A DNA stretch of 64,000 bases, from NCBI GenBank assembly GCA_025361725.1, contig JANYJV010000010.1, positions 1-64,000 on the forward strand, read 5' to 3'. The first letter of the stretch is position 1. Each line of letters starts with the position of its first letter. The notes under the pieces were generated by a model. It did no database searches. It had not been told where the DNA came from and was given only the letters and a program-made list of their open reading frames with translations. Positions 10,039 to 20,120 of the stretch are shown here, piece by piece. The stretch comes from Acidimicrobiia bacterium (lineage in GTDB: Bacteria > Actinomycetota > Acidimicrobiia > IMCC26256 > JAENVU01). Made by a program: the position numbers and the translations under genes.

Positions 10039-10620
10039 CCCGAGGCCTCTCAGGCCGCCTCGCCGGCCGTCTGATGGCGGCCAACCATGAACAGCAACAA
10101 GAGCTCGCGCAGCTCGTGGAGCTGCCCGAGCAAGGCTCGCTCTGTGAGGTGGGTTACGGACCAGGTGTATTGCTCCATTTGCTCCGCACTCGATTTCCCC
10201 ACGCCACCTTGTGCGGGGCAGATCCGTCGGCGCTGATGCTGCGCCATGCACTCCGGACTACGGCGGCCGACCCGGGCGACGGCGTGACCGACCTGCGCAC
10301 TGGCGCCGTCGCGGACCTGCCCTTCGACCACGAAACGTTCAACGCGACGGTATCGATCAACACCGTGCAGTTCTGGCCAGATCTCCGCACGGGCCTCCGC
10401 GAGATCCGCCGCGTGACACGTCCGGGTGGCCAGGTTCTGATCGCATGGCACGGCGGAACGGACCCTCGACGCTTCCAGCGCCGCCTGATTCTCGACGAGT
10501 CAGAACTCGCCCACATGGCATCGACCATCGAGGCACACCTCGGCGAGTTCCATCGAACGCGCCTCGCCCAATCAGAGCTCTTCACCGCCGGACTCCCGCG
10601 GAGCCTGCCGCCTGATTCGG
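10039..10620 (+). CDS. class I SAM-dependent methyltransferase; both ends uncertain
   Basis: GRLAGRLMAANHEQQQELAQLVELPEQGSLCEVGYGPGVLLHLL...LREIRRVTRPGGQVLIAW; the ORF then runs into sequence antisense to the next gene. Confidence 0.7.
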
Positions 10621-10762
10621 GCGTGAGTCCATCGCCTCTCGGTGTCCCGACATCGTCTCGGCAGGCCATCAGGAACGGTGCAGGAGCCGGAGGCGCTTCC
10701 GTGTCCCGCCGGTCCAAGCCGCCGAGAAGCCGGGGCGGGACTCGAGCGTCGGGGGTCGGGGG

Positions 10763-11386
10763 TCAGCGGAGCGCGCGGTCGAGGAAGCTGTCGAGCTCGC
10801 GGTTGTCGACATCGATGTGGAGGTGTTCGCCGTGGCGCTCGATATCGAGCGTGGGGCAGAAGAACGGGGCGCCGTCGACGAAAAAGTACGGGGAGCCGAT
10901 GACGCCGCGGCGGATGCCCTCGGCGCGATCGGCGTCGACCGCGCCGCGCGCGGTCCTCGCGTCGGGGACGCCGAGGCCGTACCCGGCGGCGATCTCCGCG
11001 AGTACTTCCGGTCTACCAATCGCCTGACCCCGTTCGAACAGCGCATCGCGAATCGCGAGGTTGAAACCTTCACCGACCTCGGTTCCGTGCTCGTACGCGA
11101 GCGTGGCGGTACCGAGGACCGCGATGGTGGTCGTCGGGAACGCCGAAGGGTCGAAGCCGGTGAACAAGTCGGGGGCGACCTGCGCGCGCAGGTCGGCGAT
11201 CTCCTCGGTGACCTTGTCGGCCGCGAGCGGCTGTCCGTTGGCCAGTTCCAGCGGCCAGGCATGGACCCGGAGCCGCACGCCATCGGCGCCGGCCCGGTGG
11301 CGCCGTTCGATGAAGCGTCGCAGACTGAAGTGCGCGAAGGGACACGACACGTCAGCGAACACGTCGATGGCCCCGGCGCCGTGGCC
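10763..11386 (-). CDS. DsbA/FrnE-like thioredoxin-fold oxidoreductase (no CXXC)
   Basis: IDVFADVSCPFAHFSLRRFIERR...GVIGSPYFFVDG; start estimated. Confidence 0.75.
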   Translation of the reverse strand, partial: GHGAGAIDVFADVSCPFAHFSLRRFIERRHRAGADGVRLRVHAWPLELANGQPLAADKVTEEIADLRAQVAPDLFTGFDPSAFPTTTIAVLGTATLAYEHGTEVGEGFNLAIRDALFERGQAIGRPEVLAEIAAGYGLGVPDARTARGAVDADRAEGIRRGVIGSPYFFVDGAPFFCPTLDIERHGEHLHIDVDNRELDSFLDRALR

Positions 11387-11447
11387 GTTCACTCCGCGAG
11401 AACCCAACGCCGGCTCCCACACGACGGGCGAGCGGCGGTCTCGGCCA

Positions 11448-11840
11448 TCAGGCGCCGCGCAACGCGTCGAGGGCTGCTTGGATCCGCACACCGGCCTCCT
11501 CGGCGATCGGCGCGAGGTCGGGATTGTCGGGCACCTCGGCGATGATCTTCGGGTCGAGCGCGTCGACGACGGTGCGTCCCTCTTTGGTGCGGACCACGAC
11601 GTTGCACGGCAGCAACGTCGCGATCCGAGGGTCGATCTCGAGCGCGCGGTGCGCGAGCTGAGGGTTGCAGGCGCCCAGGATGATCTGGGGCTCGACGTCG
11701 ATGCCGAGCTTGTCCTTGAGCGTTTGACGGACGTCGATCTCGGTGAGGATGCCGAACCCTTGATCCTTCAGCGCGTCCTTGACGCGATCGATGGCGTCGT
11801 CAAAGGAGATGTCGAGCTCGATACTGCGGGTGAAATCCAT
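11448..11840 (-). CDS. DUF302 domain protein
   Basis: MDFTRSIELDISFDDAIDRVKDALKDQGFGILTEIDVRQTLKDKLG...ILGACNPQLAHRAL...LLPCNVVV. Confidence 0.85.
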   Translation of the reverse strand: MDFTRSIELDISFDDAIDRVKDALKDQGFGILTEIDVRQTLKDKLGIDVEPQIILGACNPQLAHRALEIDPRIATLLPCNVVVRTKEGRTVVDALDPKIIAEVPDNPDLAPIAEEAGVRIQAALDALRGA

Positions 11841-12008
11841 ACGGTTCGCCTCGGTGGTGGTTGGCCAGAAGATAGCGGGCAGGACGCGGGAAGCGACGGA
11901 GAATCCAACGGCGACGATGGGAAGACGCGCACGCTCGCCACTCGGCGGCGATCGCGAGCCGCTCCCCAACCTCCCGGGATCGCCGCCTCGTTCGGTGCCA
12001 TACCCGGT

Positions 12009-13223
12009 ATGGTACGCCTCGAACCGATCGGGATCGAACGGAGGTCATGGCCGACTGGCCTCGCTGGTCGGCTGGCGATGATGGCGCGCAGGACAACCTG
12101 GTTCCGGGCCGTGCGCCTCGTGTGGTCGCGACCGCGTGGCACCGCGAAGCAGTATCGCCGGCGGCGGCGTGAGATCCTGAGCGCGGTCAGCCGCCATGGC
12201 CTCGGCGTCCTCGTCGGCCCGCGCAGGTTCGGTCGCCTGGTCCCGTTCCATTGGGGTCTCCTCGGTCATCAGCGCCGCGCGGTGCCCTACACCCGGGCGG
12301 AGCACGTACGCCTCGCGGTCGAGGATCTTGGTCCGACCTTCATCAAGATCGGCCAGATCGCGTCGACGCGCGGCGATCTGCTCCCCCCCGAATACCAGCG
12401 CGAACTCGCGCACCTCCAGGACGCCGCGCCCCCCGAGTCGCTCGACTTCATCCGTGAGACGATCGAGGCGGAGCTCGGGCGCCCACCGGAGATGATCTTC
12501 GAGCACTTCGACGCGGTGCCGCTCGCCGCGGCGTCCATCGGCCAGGCCCACGCCGCGACGTTGCCCGACGGTACCGAGGTCGTCGTCAAGATCCGCCGCG
12601 CCGGCGTCGCCGCCCACGTCGAGCGCGACCTCGAGATCCTCGGCCAGCTCGCGGAGACCGCCGCTCGCCGCTGGGACCCCGACGGGCAGTACGACATCCC
12701 GAGCCTCGCCGCCGAGTTCTGCCAGACGCTGCGCCATGAACTCGACTACTGCCGAGAAGCCCAGAACGCCGAGCGCTTCGCCGAGAACTTCGCGGCTGAC
12801 CACAAGACCATCATCCCCCGCGTGTATCCGGAGTTCTCGACGTCGCGGGTTCTCACACTCGAACGGATGCGGGGGATGAACGTCGATGACCTCGCCGTCT
12901 TGGAAGCGGCTGGAATCGACTGTTCCGAGCTCTCGCGGCGTGCCGCGGAAATCACGCTCACGATGGTGTTCGAGCACGGTTTCTTCCATGCCGACCCGCA
13001 CCCCGGGAACTTGTTCGTGCACGCCGACAGCTCGATCGCGCTGATCGACTTCGGCATGGTCGGTGTCGTCGACCTTGCGACCCGCAGAGCCCTCGCCGTT
13101 GCGCTTCTCGCGACCACGACCGGTAATACGGAGCAGCTCATCGACGCGTTCGCAAGCCTGGGTGTCACGAGCCGAAATTTCGAACGCCAGCAACTCGCGA
13201 CCGACCTCGAATGGTCGCGTTGA
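12009..13223 (+). pseudogene. ABC1/UbiB-family atypical kinase, 3' truncated at an IS remnant
   Basis: LGPTFIKIGQIASTRGDLLPPEY...PLAAASIGQAHAATLPDGTEVVVKIRRAG...GFFHADPHPGNLF...IDFGMVG; reading frame leaves kinase similarity near 13210. Confidence 0.8.
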
Positions 13224-13742
13224 GTCCACGCATGGGGCGCAGTCGGGCTTTGAGTCGGCCATGGTCACACTCCACACGGTTGTTCGCATCCTGGGCCGTG
13301 TTGTGAAACGCGGCGGGTATGAACCCCTCGATCGCCGCCCGCAACGCTGGGGTCCGATCCGTGACAACCTCAACTGGTTCACCATGGGTGCGGAGCGCTG
13401 TCGCGAAGAACCGTCGCGCGGCTCGGAGATCCCGTCGGGATGAGACGAGCACGTCGATGATCTGGCCGTACTGATCGACGGCGCGATACACGTACCGCCA
13501 CCGACCGGCGACCTTCACGTACGTCTCGTCGACAAACCAACGATCGCCGACAATGTGCCGCACGGTCCGGGCGTCGGCGAGGAGCGGTGAATCGTCGCAC
13601 CCACCGGGTAGACGGTCAAGTGGTCAACCTCGATCCCGCGCTCGCCGAGCAGTTCGTCGACGTCGCGGTAGGAGAGCCCGTACCGCAGATACCACCGCAC
13701 CGCGAGAACGATGATCTCCGGTGGGAACCGGAACCCGACAAA
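13215..13742 (-). pseudogene. IS6-family-like transposase remnant, frameshifted
   Basis: FVGFRFPPEIIVLAVRWYLRYGLSYRDVDELLGERGIEVDHLTVY, then a frame change, then RHIVGDRWFVDETYVKVAGRWRYVYRAVDQYGQIIDVLVSSRRD...NNRVECDHGRLKARLRPMRGL. Confidence 0.8.
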
Positions 13743-14040
13743 TGCTGAACTGGGAACTACGGGAACCGAACGGGAACGACGAGGCATCATCACGCGACGC
13801 TCACCGACCGGGCAACCCTCCGCCAAAGCAACAGAGCGCCCGTGCGGACGGACAGTCAGGCGGTGACCATGCTGCGGCCGCGGTCCCGTCGTCGACGAAA
13901 CTCGCCGAGGATGGGGCGCGAACATGACCGAACCCGGGGTGGTGAGGAGTGGCCGGGTTGAGCCAGATGGTGACCGACGCCCGCGTTTGCCACGGCGAAC
14001 AACGGAGTACCGGATCGGTGGGCCTTGCGCGCTCGCCCTC

Positions 14041-15120
14041 TCAGTACATGGTTTCGAGGAGGGCGACGAGGGAGTCGGCACCTCCGGTCGGGACGTACCC
14101 CGTGGCCCGCCCGGCCGCGAGTGTGGCCTCGGCGACGGCTGGGAAGTCGGACCGGTCTGCGCCCACATCTCGGAGGCGCGTCGGCAGGCCGAGCGACTCG
14201 ACCAACGTAGTGATGGCGTCCGCACCCGCATCCACGGTCGGCGCATCGAAGGCCGCCGCAACTAGCACCACACCGCCGGGGTTCTCGGCTTCGAGGTGGC
14301 GCATCACCGCAGGCAACGTGATGCCGCTCGTGAGTCCGTGCGGGACATCCCACCGCGCGCCGATCTGATGACCGAGCGTGTGCGAGAGGTGCACCCGCAC
14401 GTTCACCACTCCGGCCATGCTCATCCAGCCCGCGATCTGAGATGACTCGCGCGCGTTGAGATCACTGGGCGCGGCGAGGGTCAGCGGCAGCGTCCGGCGC
14501 AGGGTGCGGATCGCTTCGGTCGCGAGCGTGTCTGTCATGGGATGCGCACGCGGTCCCCACATCGCTTCGCACGCGTGATCGATCGCTTTCATACCGGTGG
14601 AGAGCCAGAGTTCCATCGGCGTGTTGAGCGTCACCTCGGGGTCCAGCACGATCGCGTGTGGCGCCATCCGCGGGTCCACCACGTACGTCTTCACTCCCGC
14701 GATGTCACCGGTCATCCCTGATGCAGGGGTCCACTCCCCCGACGACAGCGTGGTCGGGATGTGAATCTGGGGAATCGCGTCCGTGCCTGATCGGACGGCG
14801 ACGATCTTGGTGGCGTCGGTGACGCTCGAACCGCCGTACCCGATCAGCAGATCCGCGCCGGACGTCTGCACCATTGCGATGGCGTCGTCGACGTCGGCGC
14901 GCGGCGCATGTGCGCGCATCCGCGCGAACGTCCCGCCGTGCGCGTCTCCGAGCGCGCGTTCCAATGCAACGATCTGGTCGGTCTGCTCGGCCAGGGTGCG
15001 GCCGGTGATGATCAGCACCCGGTGCGCGCCGAGTTCCTCGACGATCGCCGGCACGTCGGCCACCGCGCCCGAGCCGTGCACGACCCGGTCGATCGCCGGA
15101 AATCGGTACGTTCGGCTCAC
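14041..15120 (-). CDS. iron-containing alcohol dehydrogenase / maleylacetate reductase-like
   Basis: GYGGSSVTDATKIVAV, IPTTLSSGEWTPASGMT, HLSHTLGHQIG; GTG start overlaps upstream stop by 4 bp. Confidence 0.8.
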   Translation of the reverse strand: MSRTYRFPAIDRVVHGSGAVADVPAIVEELGAHRVLIITGRTLAEQTDQIVALERALGDAHGGTFARMRAHAPRADVDDAIAMVQTSGADLLIGYGGSSVTDATKIVAVRSGTDAIPQIHIPTTLSSGEWTPASGMTGDIAGVKTYVVDPRMAPHAIVLDPEVTLNTPMELWLSTGMKAIDHACEAMWGPRAHPMTDTLATEAIRTLRRTLPLTLAAPSDLNARESSQIAGWMSMAGVVNVRVHLSHTLGHQIGARWDVPHGLTSGITLPAVMRHLEAENPGGVVLVAAAFDAPTVDAGADAITTLVESLGLPTRLRDVGADRSDFPAVAEATLAAGRATGYVPTGGADSLVALLETMY

Positions 15121-16529
15121 CGCCACACCGCCAACCGCGCCTCGATCTGGTCGTCGTCCTCCACTGCGCGTCCGTACTGTGCAACAACGTCCGCCGACCG
15201 GCCGGTGGCTCCGGTCCGAGCGAACTGCACCCAATCGTCCTGCATCTGGGCGGCCAAGCTGGCGGCCAGCGTCGGTTCGGTGTCAGCCCCGGTCCAGCGG
15301 CCCCAATCCAGCTGGTCCAGCGTGTCGAACGTGAACGGCAGGTCGGCCGCGTGGCACGCCCGCAGCGGCAAGCCGTCGGCCCGAGGCGACACCTCCCAGG
15401 TGAAGAGGTACCGATACGTCTCGCCGTGATGCGCGTCGGCCACCGCCACCGCAGGGAGAAGCATCTCGTGGTCGCTCATGATCGCAGCCCAGACGTCCAT
15501 CGGTTCGTCTCCGACGATCGCTTGGTACGCGCGCACGACCTCCGACCCGTCGTGTCCGAGATAACGATCGACCCGAGTGCGCATCTGCGTGTCGGCGAGC
15601 GTCGACTCCATGAGGAAGAGGCGCATCTCATCGCGTGTCGTCCCGATCATGAGGTCGACGTCGGCACCGACGCCGGTCGCGAGCGCATCGACCGGTCGAG
15701 CGAGCAACAGGGCGTCGTCGACACACGGATGGAACGGCATCCGTGCCATCTCCATCATCAGTGGCATCAAGGCCTGACCTTGGGCTTCGATGATGCGTTG
15801 CCACGGGACCGCACGCGGATCGTCGCCGTCCAATGCGTCGCAGTACATCTCGGTGACGCGATCGACCTCGGCACGGGTGCGCGTGTAGTCGGTGGCACCG
15901 CTCTGGACGATCGAGTGATGGAACAAACCGGCTGAGCTCGGCGCGGCCAAGAGGTGGAGCACGGACCCGCCGCCCGCAGACTCGCCGGCGATCGTGACGT
16001 TTCCCGGATCGCCGCCGAAGCCGTCGACGTGATCCTGGATCCACCGGAGCGCGCACTGTTGGTCCCGGAGCCCGCAGTTGGTGTCGCCGAGGCCGAGGAA
16101 TCCCAGCGCACCCACCCGGTACCCGACAGTTACGACCACCATCTCGCCGCGCGCCGCGAGGCGCGCACCGTCGATCGTCGGATCGCTCGTCGCCCCACTC
16201 AAGAACCCGCCGCCGTAGAACCACACGAACACCGGATGCGGTCCCGGTGTTGCCGGTGTCCACACGTTGAGGAACAGACAGTCCTCGTCCATCGCCGGCG
16301 GCGTGGCGTCACCGGGAACCATGCCCATCCCGGGCAACTGGGGCGCGACGGGTCCGAACGATCGGGCGTCGATCTCGCCGCGGACCTTGTGCGCCACCGG
16401 CGCCATGAACCGCTGCGGACCGATCGGCGGTTCGGCGAACCGAAGACCCAGATAGGCGTGCACACCTTCGACCGCGGCGGCGCGCCCTCGAACGGTTGCA
16501 CCATCGAGTTCGACCACCGGTGAGGACAT
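15117..16529 (-). CDS. type-B carboxylesterase
   Basis: GESAGGGSVLHLL, EDCLFLNVWTP. Confidence 0.9.
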   Translation of the reverse strand: MSSPVVELDGATVRGRAAAVEGVHAYLGLRFAEPPIGPQRFMAPVAHKVRGEIDARSFGPVAPQLPGMGMVPGDATPPAMDEDCLFLNVWTPATPGPHPVFVWFYGGGFLSGATSDPTIDGARLAARGEMVVVTVGYRVGALGFLGLGDTNCGLRDQQCALRWIQDHVDGFGGDPGNVTIAGESAGGGSVLHLLAAPSSAGLFHHSIVQSGATDYTRTRAEVDRVTEMYCDALDGDDPRAVPWQRIIEAQGQALMPLMMEMARMPFHPCVDDALLLARPVDALATGVGADVDLMIGTTRDEMRLFLMESTLADTQMRTRVDRYLGHDGSEVVRAYQAIVGDEPMDVWAAIMSDHEMLLPAVAVADAHHGETYRYLFTWEVSPRADGLPLRACHAADLPFTFDTLDQLDWGRWTGADTEPTLAASLAAQMQDDWVQFARTGATGRSADVVAQYGRAVEDDDQIEARLAVWR

Positions 16530-16581
16530 CGGCGCAGGGTACCGGTCTCCACCGGCGTGGCGTATCGGCTGCGCGCCTCGC

Positions 16582-17670
16582 CTACGACCGGATGAGCGGA
16601 TGCTTCGTGAAGAAGTCCCACATGATCTCGTCGGCGTTGATGTTCATGGTGGTGGGCCCGACGATGGACACGATCGATTGTGAGAACGGGCTTCCCGGCC
16701 ACGTGTGGCCGCCGCCCTCCACGCGGTAGAGCACCGTCTCGGACCCGGGCGAGCAGTCAAAGCTGACCTCGACCACGTCGGCGGCCACCTTCTGTTCCTT
16801 CGTTGCCGTTGTGCAACCGTTGCGCTTCGCCCAGGCTTCCATGATCTTCGGGATCGAGTCCTTGCCCCCGGCCGCCAACTGGCTCGGCGTCGCAATGTCC
16901 CTGAGCTTCTTGCCGGACCCGTCCGGCGCGGGGAGGTCGAGGCCCTTTTCTCCGAGCCCGCCGTTGAACGACACGTACCCGTCGGCGGTGCCGTGGAAGG
17001 TGACGATCGGCACCGCCCGCTTGGGGGCGCACCCTTCGATGTTGCGCACACCGGCCACCGGCGCCACTGCGGCCACCCGGTCACTGAACGCACACGCGAC
17101 GGCCGACGTCATGAACGCGCCGTTCGACAAGCCGGTGACGTACACACGGTTCGTGTCGATGCAGAGGTTCTTCTCCGCGGCGTCGAGCATCTCACCGGTG
17201 AACGTCAGGTCTTTCGAACCCAGGGTGGTGTCCCAGCGCGGCACGGGTCCGGTGCCCATGGGCGTGAGCGTGACGAAGCCCTTGGTCGCACCGAACTTGG
17301 TGAGACCGCTCATCTGGAGGTGGACATCCGCGCCCTCGCTGTAACCGTGGAAGTCCAGGACCAACGGCACCGGCGAGGTGCCGTTGTGGGCCGGCGGCAC
17401 GTCTTGGTAGTACCAGCGCGATTCACCGCTCGACGTCATCGTGGCCTTGGTCTGGCCGGCGGTCACACTCGCGCCGGCACCACTGCAACCCGCCGACTTC
17501 ACGGCCGGAACTGACGCCGGGTCGATGGTCTTTCCCGACTTCCCCGCCGTAGATGTGGACGGGGACTTCGATGAGGCCGTCTGCTTGGCGGCAGTCGAGC
17601 CATCGCTGCTGCACGCGGCGAACGCCACCAGCCCGCCTGCGAGCACGACCGACATCAGCACCTTGCGACT
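16582..17670 (-). CDS. secreted/lipoprotein PHB-depolymerase-like esterase
   Basis: Lipobox-like LVAFAACSSDG; VYVTGLSNGAFMTSAVAC; GGGHTWPGS. Confidence 0.8.
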   Translation of the reverse strand, partial: SRKVLMSVVLAGGLVAFAACSSDGSTAAKQTASSKSPSTSTAGKSGKTIDPASVPAVKSAGCSGAGASVTAGQTKATMTSSGESRWYYQDVPPAHNGTSPVPLVLDFHGYSEGADVHLQMSGLTKFGATKGFVTLTPMGTGPVPRWDTTLGSKDLTFTGEMLDAAEKNLCIDTNRVYVTGLSNGAFMTSAVACAFSDRVAAVAPVAGVRNIEGCAPKRAVPIVTFHGTADGYVSFNGGLGEKGLDLPAPDGSGKKLRDIATPSQLAAGGKDSIPKIMEAWAKRNGCTTATKEQKVAADVVEVSFDCSPGSETVLYRVEGGGHTWPGSPFSQSIVSIVGPTTMNINADEIMWDFFTKHPLIRS

Positions 17671-17757
17671 CATGGTTCTCCCCGGACGATTCAAAGCGCA
17701 GACCCTACGCGGCGGAGCGCACTCGCTCCGCTCGCTGTCTTGCCGCGTGACGCCCTC

Positions 17758-18909
17758 CTACCGGCGTTGCGCGCTCTTCACTGCGGCGGCGCCGACCTTG
17801 AGAAGGCGCTGATCACCAACGGGCGTTCCCGCCATCCGGCTACAGGTCATCGCCACGGACAATTCGAGCGTGGGGTCGGCCCACGCGCCCGACCCACCCA
17901 AACCGAAGTGGCCGTAGCCCTGAGGCCTTCCGCCGCGAGTCGTGGCGGCCATGTGGTATCCGAGCCGCCACCGCATCGGGAAGCCGAGCACGACGTCGCG
18001 CGCGGTCGTGCGTACCGTCGTCGCAGTCTTCAACGTTTCGGGCGAGATGAACGGCGTACCGTTCACGGATTCACCGGTCGCCAAGACCGAGTACATCCGG
18101 GCCAACGACCGCGCGGTGAAGCAGCCGTTCAACGCCGGAAGTTCGGCTTCGTACACCGCGCCGCTCTCGATGAGCTCGGCGACATCGTCGACGAGAAACG
18201 CGTCGAGTGACATTTGGAACCGTCCGAGCCGGTCGAGCCGCGCCACCACGCGCTGGGTGCGTTCTTCGTCCGGCCACGACGTGATGAGGGTGGCGACGCG
18301 CCCGCGCGCCGGCCCGCGTGCACCGATCGACATGCCGTCGAGTTCCAGCGGCTGCACTATTTCCGCCTGGATCACCCCGTCGACCGTGAGTCCGGTCACT
18401 CGCCGCAGCACCTCGCCGACGAGGAAGCCGAAGGTGATGGCGTGGTACCCGTGCTTGGTTCCCGGCGCGTACGCGGGTTCGGCCGCGGCGAGCGCGTCGA
18501 TCGTGCGATCCCAGTCGAGCAACTGCGCGCCGTTGTCGATGATGCCGCGCACTCGGTGCATCCCCGCCGAATGGTCCAGCAGGTTGGTGATCCGAATGTC
18601 TTCCTTGCCCGCGGCCTTGAACTCGGGCCAGTACTCGGCCACCGGCGCATTGAGATCCAGCTCGCCGCGGTCGGCCAGCCGGTGCGCGGCAGTCGCCACC
18701 ACACCCTTGCTCGTCGACCAACTCATCGCGGTCGTGTCATGCTCCCACGGCCGGCCTTCCTCATCTCGGTCCCCGGCCCAAACGTCGACCACCTTCTCGC
18801 CCCGGTGGAACACGGCGGCGGCGGCGCCTCCACCGCGTTTGTGCTTCAGCGTGGCTCGGAGCGCGGTCGCGACCTCGGCGAAATCAGGATGGACAAAGCC
18901 CTGCATCAT
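17758..18909 (-). CDS. serine hydrolase (beta-lactamase class C / EstB-like)
   Basis: MSWSTSKGVVATAAHRL (SxxK), HGYHAITFGFLVGEVLRR. Confidence 0.85.
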   Translation of the reverse strand: MMQGFVHPDFAEVATALRATLKHKRGGGAAAAVFHRGEKVVDVWAGDRDEEGRPWEHDTTAMSWSTSKGVVATAAHRLADRGELDLNAPVAEYWPEFKAAGKEDIRITNLLDHSAGMHRVRGIIDNGAQLLDWDRTIDALAAAEPAYAPGTKHGYHAITFGFLVGEVLRRVTGLTVDGVIQAEIVQPLELDGMSIGARGPARGRVATLITSWPDEERTQRVVARLDRLGRFQMSLDAFLVDDVAELIESGAVYEAELPALNGCFTARSLARMYSVLATGESVNGTPFISPETLKTATTVRTTARDVVLGFPMRWRLGYHMAATTRGGRPQGYGHFGLGGSGAWADPTLELSVAMTCSRMAGTPVGDQRLLKVGAAAVKSAQRR

Positions 18910-20087
18910 CCGGGAATCCTTCCACGACGGACCGGCAACTCGCTCATCCCACGCACGAGCGTCGATGCCGTCCACGTCGGTTCGCACTCCACCCCCCAGG
19001 TCCCCCACCGGGCCAGGAGTTCTTCGAGCAGGACCCGTGCTTCGAGGCGGGCCAGCGCGGCACCGAGACACAGGTGTTCGCCAAACCCAAACGCAAGGTG
19101 GGGCGGATCCGTCGGCCGGGTCACGTCGAACCGGTCTGCGGTCGGACCGAACGCGGCCTCGTCACGGTTCGCGGAGGCGTACAACATGATCACAAACGCA
19201 TCGGCCGGGATTGCCACGTCGAGCACCTCGACGTCCCGAGTCGCGGTGCGGCCGAACGCCTGGATCGGTGTGACCCACCGCAGACTCTCCTCGACCGCCG
19301 CCGGGATCGCGGATGCGTCCTGGGCCAGGGCACGACGTTGGTCGGGGTGCTCGGCGAGGGCGAGTGCGGCGCCCGAGATGAGATGCCGAGTGGTCTCGTT
19401 TCCGGCTACGAGCAGGGAGACACAGAACATGCGCGCCTCGGCATGGGTGAGCCGATGGCCCTGGACCTCTGCGTGCACCAGCGTCGACATCAGGTCGTCG
19501 CGAGGTGTCACCGCCCGCTCCTGCAATTGCTCGTCCAAGAACCGCCACAATTCTCCGGCGAGCGCGAACACTGCCGGGTCCGTCGTGTCCGGCGCTTCGA
19601 TCATCGCGTCGGACCACCGGCGGAAGTCGCTCCGGTCCGCGTCGCCCACGCCGAGGAGTTCCGCGATCACCTGGACCGGGAATGGTGCCGCGACCGCCTC
19701 GACGAAGTCCCCGGCGTCCTCCGGCGCGATTGCGTCGAGCACTTCGACCGCGAGTTCCCGGATACGCGCTTCGAGACCAACCACTCCCCGTGGCGTGAAC
19801 TCGCGGTTGACCAGCTTGCGGTACGCGGCGTGGTTGGGCGGGTCCATGTGCAGCACCGACCCCGACATGTCGGCCGGCGCGAACCGCAGCGGATCGTTGA
19901 CCAGCACACCGCGGCTTGAGCAAAAGTCCGCAGGGTTGCGCGAGATGGCACGCACCTCCTGGTAGCGCGCCACGGTGAACACGTCGTCGTCCAGCTGGTG
20001 CACAGGCGCGGCGGCGCGCAACTCGGCGAGGCGCTCGAAGTAGTCGGGCGCGGTGAACGTGCCGGGGATGCGCGGGTCGAGGATCAC
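18906..20087 (-). CDS. cytochrome P450
   Basis: LLVAGNETTRHL I-helix and heme motif FGFGEHLCLGAALARLEARV. Confidence 0.95.
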   Translation of the reverse strand: MILDPRIPGTFTAPDYFERLAELRAAAPVHQLDDDVFTVARYQEVRAISRNPADFCSSRGVLVNDPLRFAPADMSGSVLHMDPPNHAAYRKLVNREFTPRGVVGLEARIRELAVEVLDAIAPEDAGDFVEAVAAPFPVQVIAELLGVGDADRSDFRRWSDAMIEAPDTTDPAVFALAGELWRFLDEQLQERAVTPRDDLMSTLVHAEVQGHRLTHAEARMFCVSLLVAGNETTRHLISGAALALAEHPDQRRALAQDASAIPAAVEESLRWVTPIQAFGRTATRDVEVLDVAIPADAFVIMLYASANRDEAAFGPTADRFDVTRPTDPPHLAFGFGEHLCLGAALARLEARVLLEELLARWGTWGVECEPTWTASTLVRGMSELPVRRGRIPG

Positions 20088-20120
20088 GGTTCGCAGGGAT
20101 CGCGCATCGCGTCGGCGGCC

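Noticed and set aside
12045-13385. 446-aa minus-strand ORF opposite the ABC1 kinase gene
   Set aside because: Antisense shadow ORF typical of high-GC codon bias; the plus strand has clear kinase motifs.
18214-19965. 583-aa plus-strand ORF opposite the serine hydrolase and P450
   Set aside because: Antisense shadow; catalytic motifs are all on the minus strand.
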